Shown here one piece after another: positions 55,701 to 64,000 of a DNA stretch of 64,000 nt. This DNA comes from Myroides oncorhynchi (lineage in GTDB: Bacteria; Bacteroidota; Bacteroidia; Flavobacteriales; Flavobacteriaceae), in the NCBI RefSeq assembly GCF_020905415.1, contig NZ_JAJJMP010000001.1, forward strand, positions 2,615,501 to 2,679,500, read 5' to 3'. Under the pieces are notes generated by a model that saw nothing but the letters and a program-made list of their open reading frames with translations, made no database searches and was not told where the DNA came from. The first letter of the stretch is position 1, and each line of letters starts with the position of its first letter. The position numbers and the translations under genes are program-made.

Positions 55701-55727
55701 AAACGCAACTCTTCGATTGCTCAATAG
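52704..55727 (+). CDS. Large secreted tetratricopeptide-repeat protein
   Basis: 1007 aa. Signal peptide at about 1-21 (ASAQ), then TPR repeats over the whole length; clear units are around residues 175-210, 275-310, 315-345, 560-590 and 635-670 with repeats of the type YxxAxxxFxKxxxxYPxS. Proteins of this size and make-up are conserved in Flavobacteriaceae and sit upstream of an outer membrane barrel gene, as here (25 nt). They act as periplasmic or outer membrane scaffolds, but the partner is unknown. Confidence 0.85.
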   Translation: MHKNNRLTLLTLALGSITASAQQSAVYVDRLADYNHAVALYNEEQYLAAQLLFSKVKQAHVGENTEVESDCAYYIAHCAIRLNQDGAEDKIDAFVKKYPTSSKQNQAYVEVTDYYFSKGDFPKALKYAVKVKENAITNEKKLDRFNFEKGYSYFYTKNKKEAERYLKKVNVRGEWGEQATYYLGYIAYDSDKFDEAKQLFNKVETKSSYQEKMGYYQADMSFKTGNFQTAIDQGVDQLGKATPQEKSELSKIIGESYFNLKQYDKALPHLLAYQGKGGKWSNTDFYQLGYTYYKSKDYPKAIEQFNKIIGGDNAIAQNAYYHLGESYLQTHKKTQALNAFKNASEMRFDAGIQEDAFLNYAKLSYDIGNAYESTPSVLNSYISKYPNSAYKAEIEGLLIDSYVSSRNYKEALVLLEKSRSVGNKEVYQQVTLLRGQELFNEGDFKGALGLFDKSLTEKQNLKYTAKAQYWKGETLFYLNDFKESIAQFNAFEQNTSSKGLSERDNLYYALAYSYFKQKDYTKAGEYFKQYTDGTPKDESRRLDAFLRLGDCNFVTGKYWPAMEAYNKVIEANKVDVEYARFQKAVSYGFVDRNPRKIEDLTQFVKDFPKSNLADDAQYEIGVTYDVMNQDQKALVAFDKLLKDYPTSSYKPRAVLRQGLINYNANKPNEALVKFKQVVKESPDSSEALEAVQNARLIYVDNGKVDEYAAWVKGLSFIQVTDAELDKDTYESAEKQYIQNNTKTAIEGYEKYLKSFPTGQKALQAHFYLGQMYFAENNMDKAVVNYEAVVSRDKNEFSEISLARLAEIYLKNKNTSKAISTLKRLDTEAVQEQNVVFAKSNLMKLYYEQNSYAEALTYAEAVLKMPKTDNKVKSDAQVVIARTAMATNEESKAKKAYQEVLKIAKGELAAEALYYDAYFKNKEGKYDASNETVQKIAKEYSGYKYYGAKGLVLMAKNFYQLKDSYQATYILESVTNNFTDYPDVVSEAKKELQTIKNQEAKRNSSIAQ

Positions 55728-55752
55728 TACTTTAATAAAGAATTGATTTAAA

Positions 55753-57516
55753 ATGAACAATAAGAACATATATACGATATTATCTGCTGTTACATTAGTA
55801 TGTGGGGTAGGTTTTGCTCAAGATAAGAATACAGATCCTAATAAGTTAGGGACAGAGGTAGTTAATGTTGTAAGAGCTTATGATGCTACTATTTCGGATG
55901 CATTTAAGGTTAGAACAACAGCTAATAGTGATGATGATGCAGTAGGTAATAAGAAACCAGTGATTTATACAATCAGCTCATTTCCTGTAGCGTCAACGTT
56001 TGTTCCAGAGAAGGGACAAGCAGCAGCGGTGGAAAAATCAAGTAGATTAATGAGTTTTAATAATTATGCGTTGTTGTCAGCGGGTAATTATACTAATATT
56101 AATGGCGAGGTTTTTCTTAGTCATAAACTGAATAAGAATAGTTTCTTAGCTGGGTATGCAAGCCATTTCTCTTCACAAGGTGGAATTAAAAATCAGATTT
56201 TAGATGATAGTTTTTCGAATACTAAAGGAGGGCTAGTTTATGGAGGTCAATTAAAAGACTTTGGTTGGACAGTAGAAGCAGGAGCACGATACCAATTAAG
56301 TAATTATTATGGATTGCCAACTAAGGAGATTGATTTAGATCGTGCAGACGTGAATGGTGTAAGTGAAGCACAACATTATAAGAACGTGTTTGTCAATGGA
56401 GGACTAGAGTTTAGAAATTCTCCTTTTACCAATATGGATTTTAGATACGATTATTTCTGGGATGATTTTGGAACAGTAGAGAATCGATTTAAAATACGTC
56501 CAAATGTAAAAACAGCTTTGGAAATAGGGGAATTAAATGTTGGTTTATTAGTGGATTATGTTGGGACTACGTATAAAAATTATTTTGTAGGTACCACAGA
56601 TAAATACAATCATTTAAATGTAGGATTAAAACCAACGCTTACTTTTAGAGATGATAATTACTCTTTAGAATTAGGAGTTAGTACATTTTACAATAATGGT
56701 GAATTAGCAGGCAAAACCCAAAATAGTTTTTATATATATCCTAATGTAAAAGCTTCACTTGATTTAGTACCAGGCCTTTTAGTTACTTATGCTGGAATAG
56801 AAGGAGGTTTAGAACAAAATTCTTTTCAACAATTTTCAGAAGAGAATCCGTTTATATCACCTAATATCTTAATCACTCCGACAGATAAGAAATATGACTT
56901 ATACATCGGGTTAAAAGGGAAGTTAGATAATAATATCTCTTATAATGTAAAAGGGTCTTATAAACGTGAGAAAGATAAAGCCATGTTCTTACATAATGAG
57001 TATTCGCTAAATAAGAGTAGGGTTCCTTATATGTTTGGTAACTCATTTGGGGTAGAATATGCAGATGTAAAAACATTAAACCTATTTGGAGAGTTGCGTT
57101 TTGATTTTGAAGACAATGTATCTATAGGGGTTCATGGAGAGTATAATAGTTATAATACAAATACACTAGAGGCATGGAATCTTCCGTCTGTAAAAGCGGG
57201 TGCTGATTTTAAGTTTGATTTTACAGAACAGTGGTTTGCTACTATGGATGTATTCTATGTTGGTAAACGCAAGGATGTTTTTGTGATTGATTCTACGGGC
57301 TTGATAGGAGAGTATAATACATGGGAAAACCCAACGATAGTCGATGTAAAAGATTATGTAGATTTAAATATGAAAGTAGGATACAGACCTACTAAGAATT
57401 GGACTGTGTTTTTAAAGGCTAATAACTTGTTTAATCAAAAGTATAATCAGTGGGATAATTTTAGGACACAAGGATTACAAGTTATGGGAGGAGCAATGTA
57501 TAAATTCGATTTTTGA
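55753..57516 (+). CDS. TonB-dependent receptor-like outer membrane beta barrel
   Basis: 587 aa. Signal peptide at about 1-22 (GFAQ), followed by a short N-terminal segment VVNVVRAYDATISDAFKVRT and a beta barrel with many aromatic-ended strands. It ends in MYKFDF with the terminal Phe signature for outer membrane assembly, and the last strands (NLFNQKYNQWDNFRTQG) are TonB-receptor type. The typical plug and TonB box are not obvious; it is shorter than most receptors. It may be a porin-like or plug-less barrel. It shares a transcript with the TPR gene upstream. Confidence 0.8.
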   Translation: MNNKNIYTILSAVTLVCGVGFAQDKNTDPNKLGTEVVNVVRAYDATISDAFKVRTTANSDDDAVGNKKPVIYTISSFPVASTFVPEKGQAAAVEKSSRLMSFNNYALLSAGNYTNINGEVFLSHKLNKNSFLAGYASHFSSQGGIKNQILDDSFSNTKGGLVYGGQLKDFGWTVEAGARYQLSNYYGLPTKEIDLDRADVNGVSEAQHYKNVFVNGGLEFRNSPFTNMDFRYDYFWDDFGTVENRFKIRPNVKTALEIGELNVGLLVDYVGTTYKNYFVGTTDKYNHLNVGLKPTLTFRDDNYSLELGVSTFYNNGELAGKTQNSFYIYPNVKASLDLVPGLLVTYAGIEGGLEQNSFQQFSEENPFISPNILITPTDKKYDLYIGLKGKLDNNISYNVKGSYKREKDKAMFLHNEYSLNKSRVPYMFGNSFGVEYADVKTLNLFGELRFDFEDNVSIGVHGEYNSYNTNTLEAWNLPSVKAGADFKFDFTEQWFATMDVFYVGKRKDVFVIDSTGLIGEYNTWENPTIVDVKDYVDLNMKVGYRPTKNWTVFLKANNLFNQKYNQWDNFRTQGLQVMGGAMYKFDF

Positions 57517-57612
57517 GATTTTGTAGTTAGAAATAAGGCTAAAAACTGATAATTTATGATTAAAACTTGCTAAAAGATGCACAATACTGTTTTATTACAT
57601 TGATTAATAACT

Positions 57613-57620
57613 TACTTTTG
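57613..57620 (+). promoter_or_regulatory. Minus-7 element of the GreA-like gene
   Basis: TACTTTTG fits TAnnTTTG, 72 nt before the start chosen at 57685. Confidence 0.45.
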
Positions 57621-57684
57621 TCCTCACAAACAACAAAACATGTTTTACTTTTTCGCAAGAAAAGTAAAGGGATTAAAAGACGTA

Positions 57685-58137
57685 ATGATGACATTAAAAA
57701 AGAAGTTAAAAACAATTTGTTTAGAACGGTTAAATGACAAGGTAGAAGCGTTGCAGGGAATCATAGCAGATATGTCTTTAGACGCACAGAACGACGCCAA
57801 AAGTTCTGCTGGGGATAAGCATGAGACAGGTTTGTCAATGATGCATTTAGAACAAGAAAACTTGAGTAGAAAAATCTTAGAAAATATTGCTATGCGTGAT
57901 ATAGTAAATAAGATAGACGAAGAAAAAGTTAGCTCAGTAGTAGAATTCGGAAGCTTAGTGCAAATCAATACAGTGTATTTATTTTTCTCAGCAGCATTGC
58001 CTAAGATTATCGTAGATGATCGTTCAGTATTAGCTGTTTCTATGGATGCTCCAATCGCCAAGGAGATATTAGGAAGAAAGTTACATGATAGATTTACATT
58101 TAATAATTGTGAATTTACAATACATGAATTAGTCTAA
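57685..58137 (+). CDS. GreA/GreB C-terminal-domain-like protein
   Basis: About 150 aa. Start at 57685 (MMTLKKKLKTICLERLN) is chosen since family members start with a similar segment; an ATG at 57640 would add 15 residues. A helical N-part has KSSAGDKHETGLSMM. The C-part SMDAPIAKEILGRKLHDRFT matches the GreA/GreB FKBP-like domain (SPIGKALLGKKVGD). The family is common in Flavobacteriia and often mis-called 3-oxoacyl-ACP synthase. It may bind RNA polymerase. Confidence 0.7.
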   Translation: MMTLKKKLKTICLERLNDKVEALQGIIADMSLDAQNDAKSSAGDKHETGLSMMHLEQENLSRKILENIAMRDIVNKIDEEKVSSVVEFGSLVQINTVYLFFSAALPKIIVDDRSVLAVSMDAPIAKEILGRKLHDRFTFNNCEFTIHELV

Positions 58138-58162
58138 AAAGACTTTTAAAAAAAGATAAAGG

Positions 58163-58191
58163 ACGTAGATGTGTATACATCTGCGTTTTTT
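58163..58191 (+). terminator. Terminator of the GreA-like gene
   Basis: ACGTAGATGT (58163-58172) pairs with ACATCTGCGT (58177-58186) with one G-T, T tract follows. Confidence 0.8.
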
Positions 58192-58358
58192 GTTTATTCT
58201 ATATCCGTTTTCCCCATATCTGTACAGATATTATTTAGAATCCTACTTTTAACTGTACGCTTGTTACAATACTTATTTCTGAGCATTATCCCAGATTAGC
58301 ATTAGTCAAATACTACAAAGCAACTCCTTGTCACATTTCTTTTACTTAGTTCCAAAAA

Positions 58359-58415
58359 CATACTGTAGTATGCTTTACTCGGTACTTCTGCATTATTTTG
58401 TATAAGCTCTCTTTG
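58359..58415. repeat. Dispersed repeat with CATACT..AGTATG palindrome, copy 2
   Basis: CATACTGTAGTATG then GCTTTACTCGGTACTTC and ATTTTGTATAA, closely alike to the copy at 35121-35177. It lies in the 922-nt spacer (58138-59059) before gyrB, which also holds the items listed next and no gene. Confidence 0.5.
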
Positions 58416-58560
58416 TGTATATATTTATCGCATAATCGTGGATTATATCAGGCGTGTTATTCATTATTGTAATATTAGATTTAACCTAGATTTCTTGAAT
58501 TTATTAATTAGGTTATAGTAAAAAAACAAAGAGGTATAAAATAGTTTTTTTTTAAATATG

Positions 58561-58568
58561 TATCTTTG
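58561..58568 (+). promoter_or_regulatory. Orphan minus-7 element
   Basis: TATCTTTG fits TAnnTTTG. No gene follows for 490 nt; the perfect inverted repeat at 58699-58745 does. It may be the start of a small RNA. Confidence 0.3.
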
Positions 58569-58698
58569 CATAGTATTGATTTTAAGTATTCAGTATTTTT
58601 CTTTAGGCCAATCTTCTAGGCTGAAATTTAGGAATAATCAGAGAAATATACGTTAATAATATGGATAGCTATTTTTATGCAACCTTGGTTCGGTTGAG

Positions 58699-58745
58699 TC
58701 CATAGTGACTCCATTAAAAGCTTGTTTTAATGGAGTCACTATGGA
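58699..58745. repeat. Perfect 21-bp inverted repeat
   Basis: The arms 58699-58719 and 58725-58745 are perfect complements around loop GCTTG, starting TCCATAGTGACTCC and ending GGAGTCACTATGGA. Neither a T tract nor a transposase is close. It lies 315 nt before gyrB. Confidence 0.85.
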
Positions 58746-59002
58746 TATACGATGCTGTCAATCTACTATTATATAAAGCTATATAGTAACTTCGTAGATA
58801 GAAAATGATATTTGTCTTGGGGTAAGTGATATCATCTCTAATATTTAGAAGGTATAGCGAATTTGTTTTTTTTGGGTTCTTAGTGGAGTATATATTGTTT
58901 GTACTAATAATAGCTCATTTTGTGATTAAACTAATCTGCTTGCAAAAAGTATATATTTTTCGAAAAAGGAGTATGAATACAGTATTTTAAGATAGATTAG
59001 AG

Positions 59003-59033
59003 TTGATAAAGTCTATAGAATATGTTATATTTG
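59003..59033 (+). promoter_or_regulatory. Promoter of gyrB
   Basis: TTG at 59003-59005 and TATATTTG at 59026-59033, 20 nt apart, the same spacing as at thrS. ATG lies 26 nt downstream. Confidence 0.7.
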
Positions 59034-59050
59034 TACGTTAGATATTTTAG

Positions 59051-61000
<1,950 letters not shown>

Positions 61001-61023
61001 TATTTAGATAAATAATTTAATTG

Positions 61024-61058
61024 AGGTCAAGCATTTTAAATGCCTTGACCTTTTTTTC
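61024..61058 (+). terminator. Terminator behind gyrB
   Basis: AGGTCAAGCATTT (61024-61036) pairs with AAATGCCTTGACCT (61038-61051), with one extra C, followed by seven T. It lies inside a frame that an automatic search would join to mdh from a TTG at 61021. Confidence 0.85.
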
Positions 61059-61077
61059 AACAAAAAATATAAAGTTT

Positions 61078-62007
61078 ATGAAAGTTACTATTGTAGGGGC
61101 AGGAAATGTAGGAGCTACATGTGCTGAAGTTATTGCAAATAGACGTATTGCTAGTGAAGTGGTTTTGGTGGATATAGCAAATGGATATGCAGAGGGTAAG
61201 GCTATGGATATTATGCAATGTGCATCTAATTCAAGTTTTGATACTATCGTAAAAGGATCTACTGATGATTATTCGTTAACAACTAATAGTGATGTAGTAG
61301 TTATTACTTCTGGTATTCCAAGAAAGCCAGGGATGACAAGAGAAGAGTTGATCGGTACTAATGCTACTGTTGTTAAAACAGTAATTGAAAAAGCTTTAAA
61401 ACATTCTCCTGAAGCAATTTTTATAATTGTTACAAATCCTTTGGATACTATGACTTTGGCGGCTTTAAAGATTACAGGTTTAGATCGTAAGAGAATTATA
61501 GGTATGGGAGGAGCTTTAGATTCAGCTCGTTTTAAATATTTCTTATCTGAGAAGTTAGACAAACCAGTCTATGATATAGAAGGTATAGTTATAGGTGGTC
61601 ATGGAGATACTACTATGATACCTTTGATTCGATATGCTACATATAAAGGAATTCCAGTTAGTGAATTATTGAGCTTAGAGCAACAAGAAGAAGTATGTAA
61701 ATCTACGATGGTTGGTGGGGCTACTCTAACTAAATTATTAGGTACATCTGCATGGTATGCACCTGGAGCAGCTGTGGCTAATGTTGTGGAAAGTATTCTA
61801 AATGATTTTAAAAGAATGATTCCTTGTTCTGTTTTCTTAGAGGGAGAATATGGACAGACAGGCCTTTGTATCGGTGTTCCATGTATAATTGGTAAGAATG
61901 GAGTAGAGGAGATAGTAGAATTAGAATTAAGTGATAAAGAGCAGGAATTGTTCTTAGCAAGTGCTAATGTTGTTCGTGATACAAATAAAGAATTAACGAA
62001 TATCTAG
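61078..62007 (+). CDS. mdh: Malate dehydrogenase
   Basis: 309 aa. NAD-binding start MKVTIVGAGNVGATCAEVIA, then VVITSGIPRKPGMTREEL with the substrate Arg, VTNPLDTMT, LDSARFKYFLSEKL and the catalytic VIGGHGDTTMIPL. It oxidises malate to oxaloacetate in the TCA cycle; the sequence is of the LDH-like MDH type of Bacteroidota. ATG 61078 is chosen as start because the upstream TTG lies before the gyrB terminator. Confidence 0.97.
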   Translation: MKVTIVGAGNVGATCAEVIANRRIASEVVLVDIANGYAEGKAMDIMQCASNSSFDTIVKGSTDDYSLTTNSDVVVITSGIPRKPGMTREELIGTNATVVKTVIEKALKHSPEAIFIIVTNPLDTMTLAALKITGLDRKRIIGMGGALDSARFKYFLSEKLDKPVYDIEGIVIGGHGDTTMIPLIRYATYKGIPVSELLSLEQQEEVCKSTMVGGATLTKLLGTSAWYAPGAAVANVVESILNDFKRMIPCSVFLEGEYGQTGLCIGVPCIIGKNGVEEIVELELSDKEQELFLASANVVRDTNKELTNI

Positions 62008-62021
62008 GAGTAAGAGTTTAA

Positions 62022-62132
62022 ATGTTAAAATATAGGTTAAATAAATTGTTTCTTTTGTTGATATTCTTAACGAAAGAATTGGTTAATCATTGTCTATATC
62101 ATATATTTGCTCGTTTTAAAAAAAGTAAATAA
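62022..62132 (+). CDS. Possible small membrane protein (36 aa)
   Basis: A short frame between mdh and secDF, MLKYRLNKLFLLLIFLTKEL to a basic end ARFKKSK. A TAGGAG-type ribosome site lies 15 nt upstream of ATG. It has one hydrophobic helix with positive ends, so a small membrane protein is possible; whether it is expressed is unknown. It ends 16 nt before secDF. Confidence 0.3.
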   Translation: MLKYRLNKLFLLLIFLTKELVNHCLYHIFARFKKSK

Positions 62133-62148
62133 TTAATTTTTAGTAATA

Positions 62149-64000
62149 ATGCAAAACAAAGGACTCGTTAAATTTTTTGCAATTATCTTTGCATTGGTAA
62201 GTATTTACCAACTGTCATTTACCTTTGTTACCAGTCACTATGAAGATAAAGCAAAAGCTTTTGCTGGTGGTGATTCAACAAAAGAATTACAATACCTTGA
62301 TTCAATTGGTAACCAAACGGTATTTCTAGGACAAACATTCAATGAAGTAAGAGCTAAGCAGATCAATAAAGGATTAGACTTAGAAGGAGGTATTAATGTT
62401 ACGTTGCAAATATCAATCAAAGACATTTTAAAAGGTTTAGCTAATAACTCAAAAAATGCAACTTTCAATAAAGCTTTAGCAGAAGCAGAATCACAAAGAC
62501 AAGGTAATCAAAGTTATCTAGATGCTTTTTTTGTGGCTTTTGACAAAGAAGCAAAAGGAAATGTAAAGTTAGCTTCAGCAGATATTTTTGCAAACAGAAA
62601 TCTAAGTGAGATTACTGTTGGTATGTCTGATAGTCAAGTTAAATCTATTTTAGACAAAAAAGTAAAAGAATCTATTGAGAGTGCTTATCGCGTTTTTAGA
62701 GAGCGTATAGATAAGTTTGGAGTTTCTCAACCAAATATTCAAATGCTTGGAGATTCAGGACGTATCTTAGTTGAGCTTCCTGGAGCAAAAGATGTTGACC
62801 GTATTAAAAATTTATTACAAAGTACAGCTCAGTTAGAGTTTTGGGAGACTTATAAAGTAGATGAAATAGGAAACTATATCATGTCTGCTAATGAGTATTT
62901 AAAAACTACAGAAAAGCAATCTACTTCTAAGGATGTAGTAGCTGATAAAACTCAAGATGATAAATCAAAATCTGATGTAGAAGCATTATTAGGAACAGTT
63001 GCTAAAGATTCGATGGGGAATACAGCTAGTAAGGAGTTTAATCCTTTATTAGATTTATTTGCTATGGGAGGACAACAAGGAAGTCCAATTTTAGGATATT
63101 TCCAAACTAAAGATACAGCTAAGGTAAACTCATTTATAAATAGAGCAGATGTGCGTAATTTATTACCTGCAGATCAAAAGTATGCTCGTTTTGCATGGGG
63201 TAAACCTAGTAAGAAAACTCCAGATTTAGTGGAGTTGTACGCTTTAAAAACAAATAGAGAAGGTATTCCTCCATTAAGTGGAAGTGTTATTACTGGTGCT
63301 CAAGATGAGTATGATCAGTTTAGCCGCCCTGTGGTAGGTATGACTATGAGTCCTAAGGGTGCTAAAGTGTGGGAAGAGTTAACTGGAAAAGCCTATACAG
63401 AACATTCAAATATTGCAATTGTATTAGATAATATTGTTTATTCTGCACCAGGAGTTACTAGTGGACCTATTTCAGGTGGTAGATCTTCTATCTCTGGAGA
63501 CTTTACAGTAGCTGATGCAAAAGATTTAGCAAATATCTTACGTGCTGGTAAATTACCTGCAGGTGCAGATATTGTTCAATCTGAAATCGTAGGACCTTCA
63601 TTGGGACAACAAGCTATTGACGCAGGTATGTTATCAGCTGTAGCTGGTTTAATAATTGTAGCTGCATGGATGGCATTCTACTATGGTAGAGCTGGATGGT
63701 ATGCAAACGTAGCTTTATTAGCTAACTTACTGTTCATGTTTGGTATCTTAGCTAGCTTAGGTGCTGTATTGACATTACCTGGTATTGCGGGTATTGTACT
63801 TACTATGGGTACTGCAGTAGATGCTAATATCATTATCTCAGAACGAGCGAAGGAATGTCTTCGTAAGGGGATGAGCTTGGCTGAGACGATTAAAGAATCT
63901 TATTCTTGGCATGGTGCTATGCGTCCTATTGTTGATGCTAACGTTACTCATATCTTGACAGGTGTTATCTTATTTGCATTCGGTTCAGGACCTATTAAAG
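62149..64000 (+). CDS. secDF: Protein translocase SecDF fusion, 5' part
   Basis: The window ends inside the gene, after about 617 codons. N-terminal helix (about 7-28), then periplasmic SecD part, GLDLEGGINVTLQI (about 84-97; the DLxGG signature), FRERIDKFGVSQPNIQMLG and GRILVELPGAKD, then SIAIVLDN-like HSNIAIVLDNIVYSAP and GPSLGQQAIDAGMLSAVAG, and the transmembrane part with TMGTAVDANIIISERAKE. SecDF helps SecYEG export proteins using the proton gradient. Bacteroidota have SecD and SecF fused into one chain of about 1000 aa; SecF lies outside. Confidence 0.97.
   Translation, partial: MQNKGLVKFFAIIFALVSIYQLSFTFVTSHYEDKAKAFAGGDSTKELQYLDSIGNQTVFLGQTFNEVRAKQINKGLDLEGGINVTLQISIKDILKGLANNSKNATFNKALAEAESQRQGNQSYLDAFFVAFDKEAKGNVKLASADIFANRNLSEITVGMSDSQVKSILDKKVKESIESAYRVFRERIDKFGVSQPNIQMLGDSGRILVELPGAKDVDRIKNLLQSTAQLEFWETYKVDEIGNYIMSANEYLKTTEKQSTSKDVVADKTQDDKSKSDVEALLGTVAKDSMGNTASKEFNPLLDLFAMGGQQGSPILGYFQTKDTAKVNSFINRADVRNLLPADQKYARFAWGKPSKKTPDLVELYALKTNREGIPPLSGSVITGAQDEYDQFSRPVVGMTMSPKGAKVWEELTGKAYTEHSNIAIVLDNIVYSAPGVTSGPISGGRSSISGDFTVADAKDLANILRAGKLPAGADIVQSEIVGPSLGQQAIDAGMLSAVAGLIIVAAWMAFYYGRAGWYANVALLANLLFMFGILASLGAVLTLPGIAGIVLTMGTAVDANIIISERAKECLRKGMSLAETIKESYSWHGAMRPIVDANVTHILTGVILFAFGSGPIK

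Noticed and set aside
57685..58137. 3-oxoacyl-ACP synthase
   Set aside because: A frequent label for this family, but it lacks ketosynthase motifs and the C-terminus fits the GreA/GreB domain.
61021..61077. TTG start for mdh
   Set aside because: It lies before the gyrB terminator hairpin, and the MDH fold starts at MKVTIVGAG from ATG 61078.

Overview
The window is AT-rich DNA from a Bacteroidota genome, most likely a Flavobacteriaceae of the Myroides type; the genus is a guess from overall gene content. Supporting signs are repeated TAnnTTTG minus-7 promoter elements (thrS and gyrB also have TTG 20 bases upstream), a SecDF fusion next to mdh and gyrB, an Hc1-like histone H1 gene, membrane-anchored TPR-LuxR regulators, BtgA/BtgB mobilization genes and many DUFs typical of Flavobacteriia. 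Both ends cut genes: an RND efflux permease at the start and secDF at the end.

Layout. 1-4.2 kb: tail of an RND pump operon with its TolC-like lipoprotein, then a lone membrane-fusion-like protein. 4.3-7.6 kb: a tight minus-strand envelope operon (CsgG-like, LPP20-like lipoprotein, DUF6175, TPR-like protein), facing two tandem membrane TPR-LuxR regulators (7.9-10.3 kb) across a spacer that holds a perfect operator-like palindrome. 10.4-13.6 kb: a small secreted protein, a serine hydrolase that looks like a gene-cassette insert, and a decayed small gene.

13.68-32.33 kb: an 18.6 kb integrative mobilizable island in the 3' end of a tRNA-Ser(UGA) gene. A 17-bp direct repeat marks its ends, and the tRNA's own terminator now lies at the far end. 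It carries a coiled-coil AAA ATPase, an IS66 insertion that cuts a DUF4145 gene, a short type II CBASS operon (DUF2188, Cap15 effector, CD-NTase, E2-like protein), several HEPN-like genes, btgB/btgA mobilization genes with a candidate oriT, an HTH protein, an XRE regulator and a tyrosine integrase beside the tRNA. It reads as a defence island that moves by mobilization.

32.6-45.7 kb: small regulators, GNAT acetyltransferases, a histone H1-like protein, a phosphoesterase, a MocR-type regulator, an SDR, a S41 peptidase, and an IS1595-family element that cuts a second gene and leaves a clean 8-bp duplication. 45.8-64 kb: core chromosome, with a second tRNA-Ser, thrS-infC-rpmI-rplT, a CYTH protein, ftsE, lrgAB, a large TPR protein with an outer-membrane barrel, a GreA-like protein, gyrB, mdh and secDF. 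A spacer before gyrB holds a perfect 21-bp inverted repeat.

Two genes were rebuilt across IS insertions by reading on through the target duplication, and both rebuilt frames stay open to a sensible stop. Functions come from motif recognition by eye; no database search was run.
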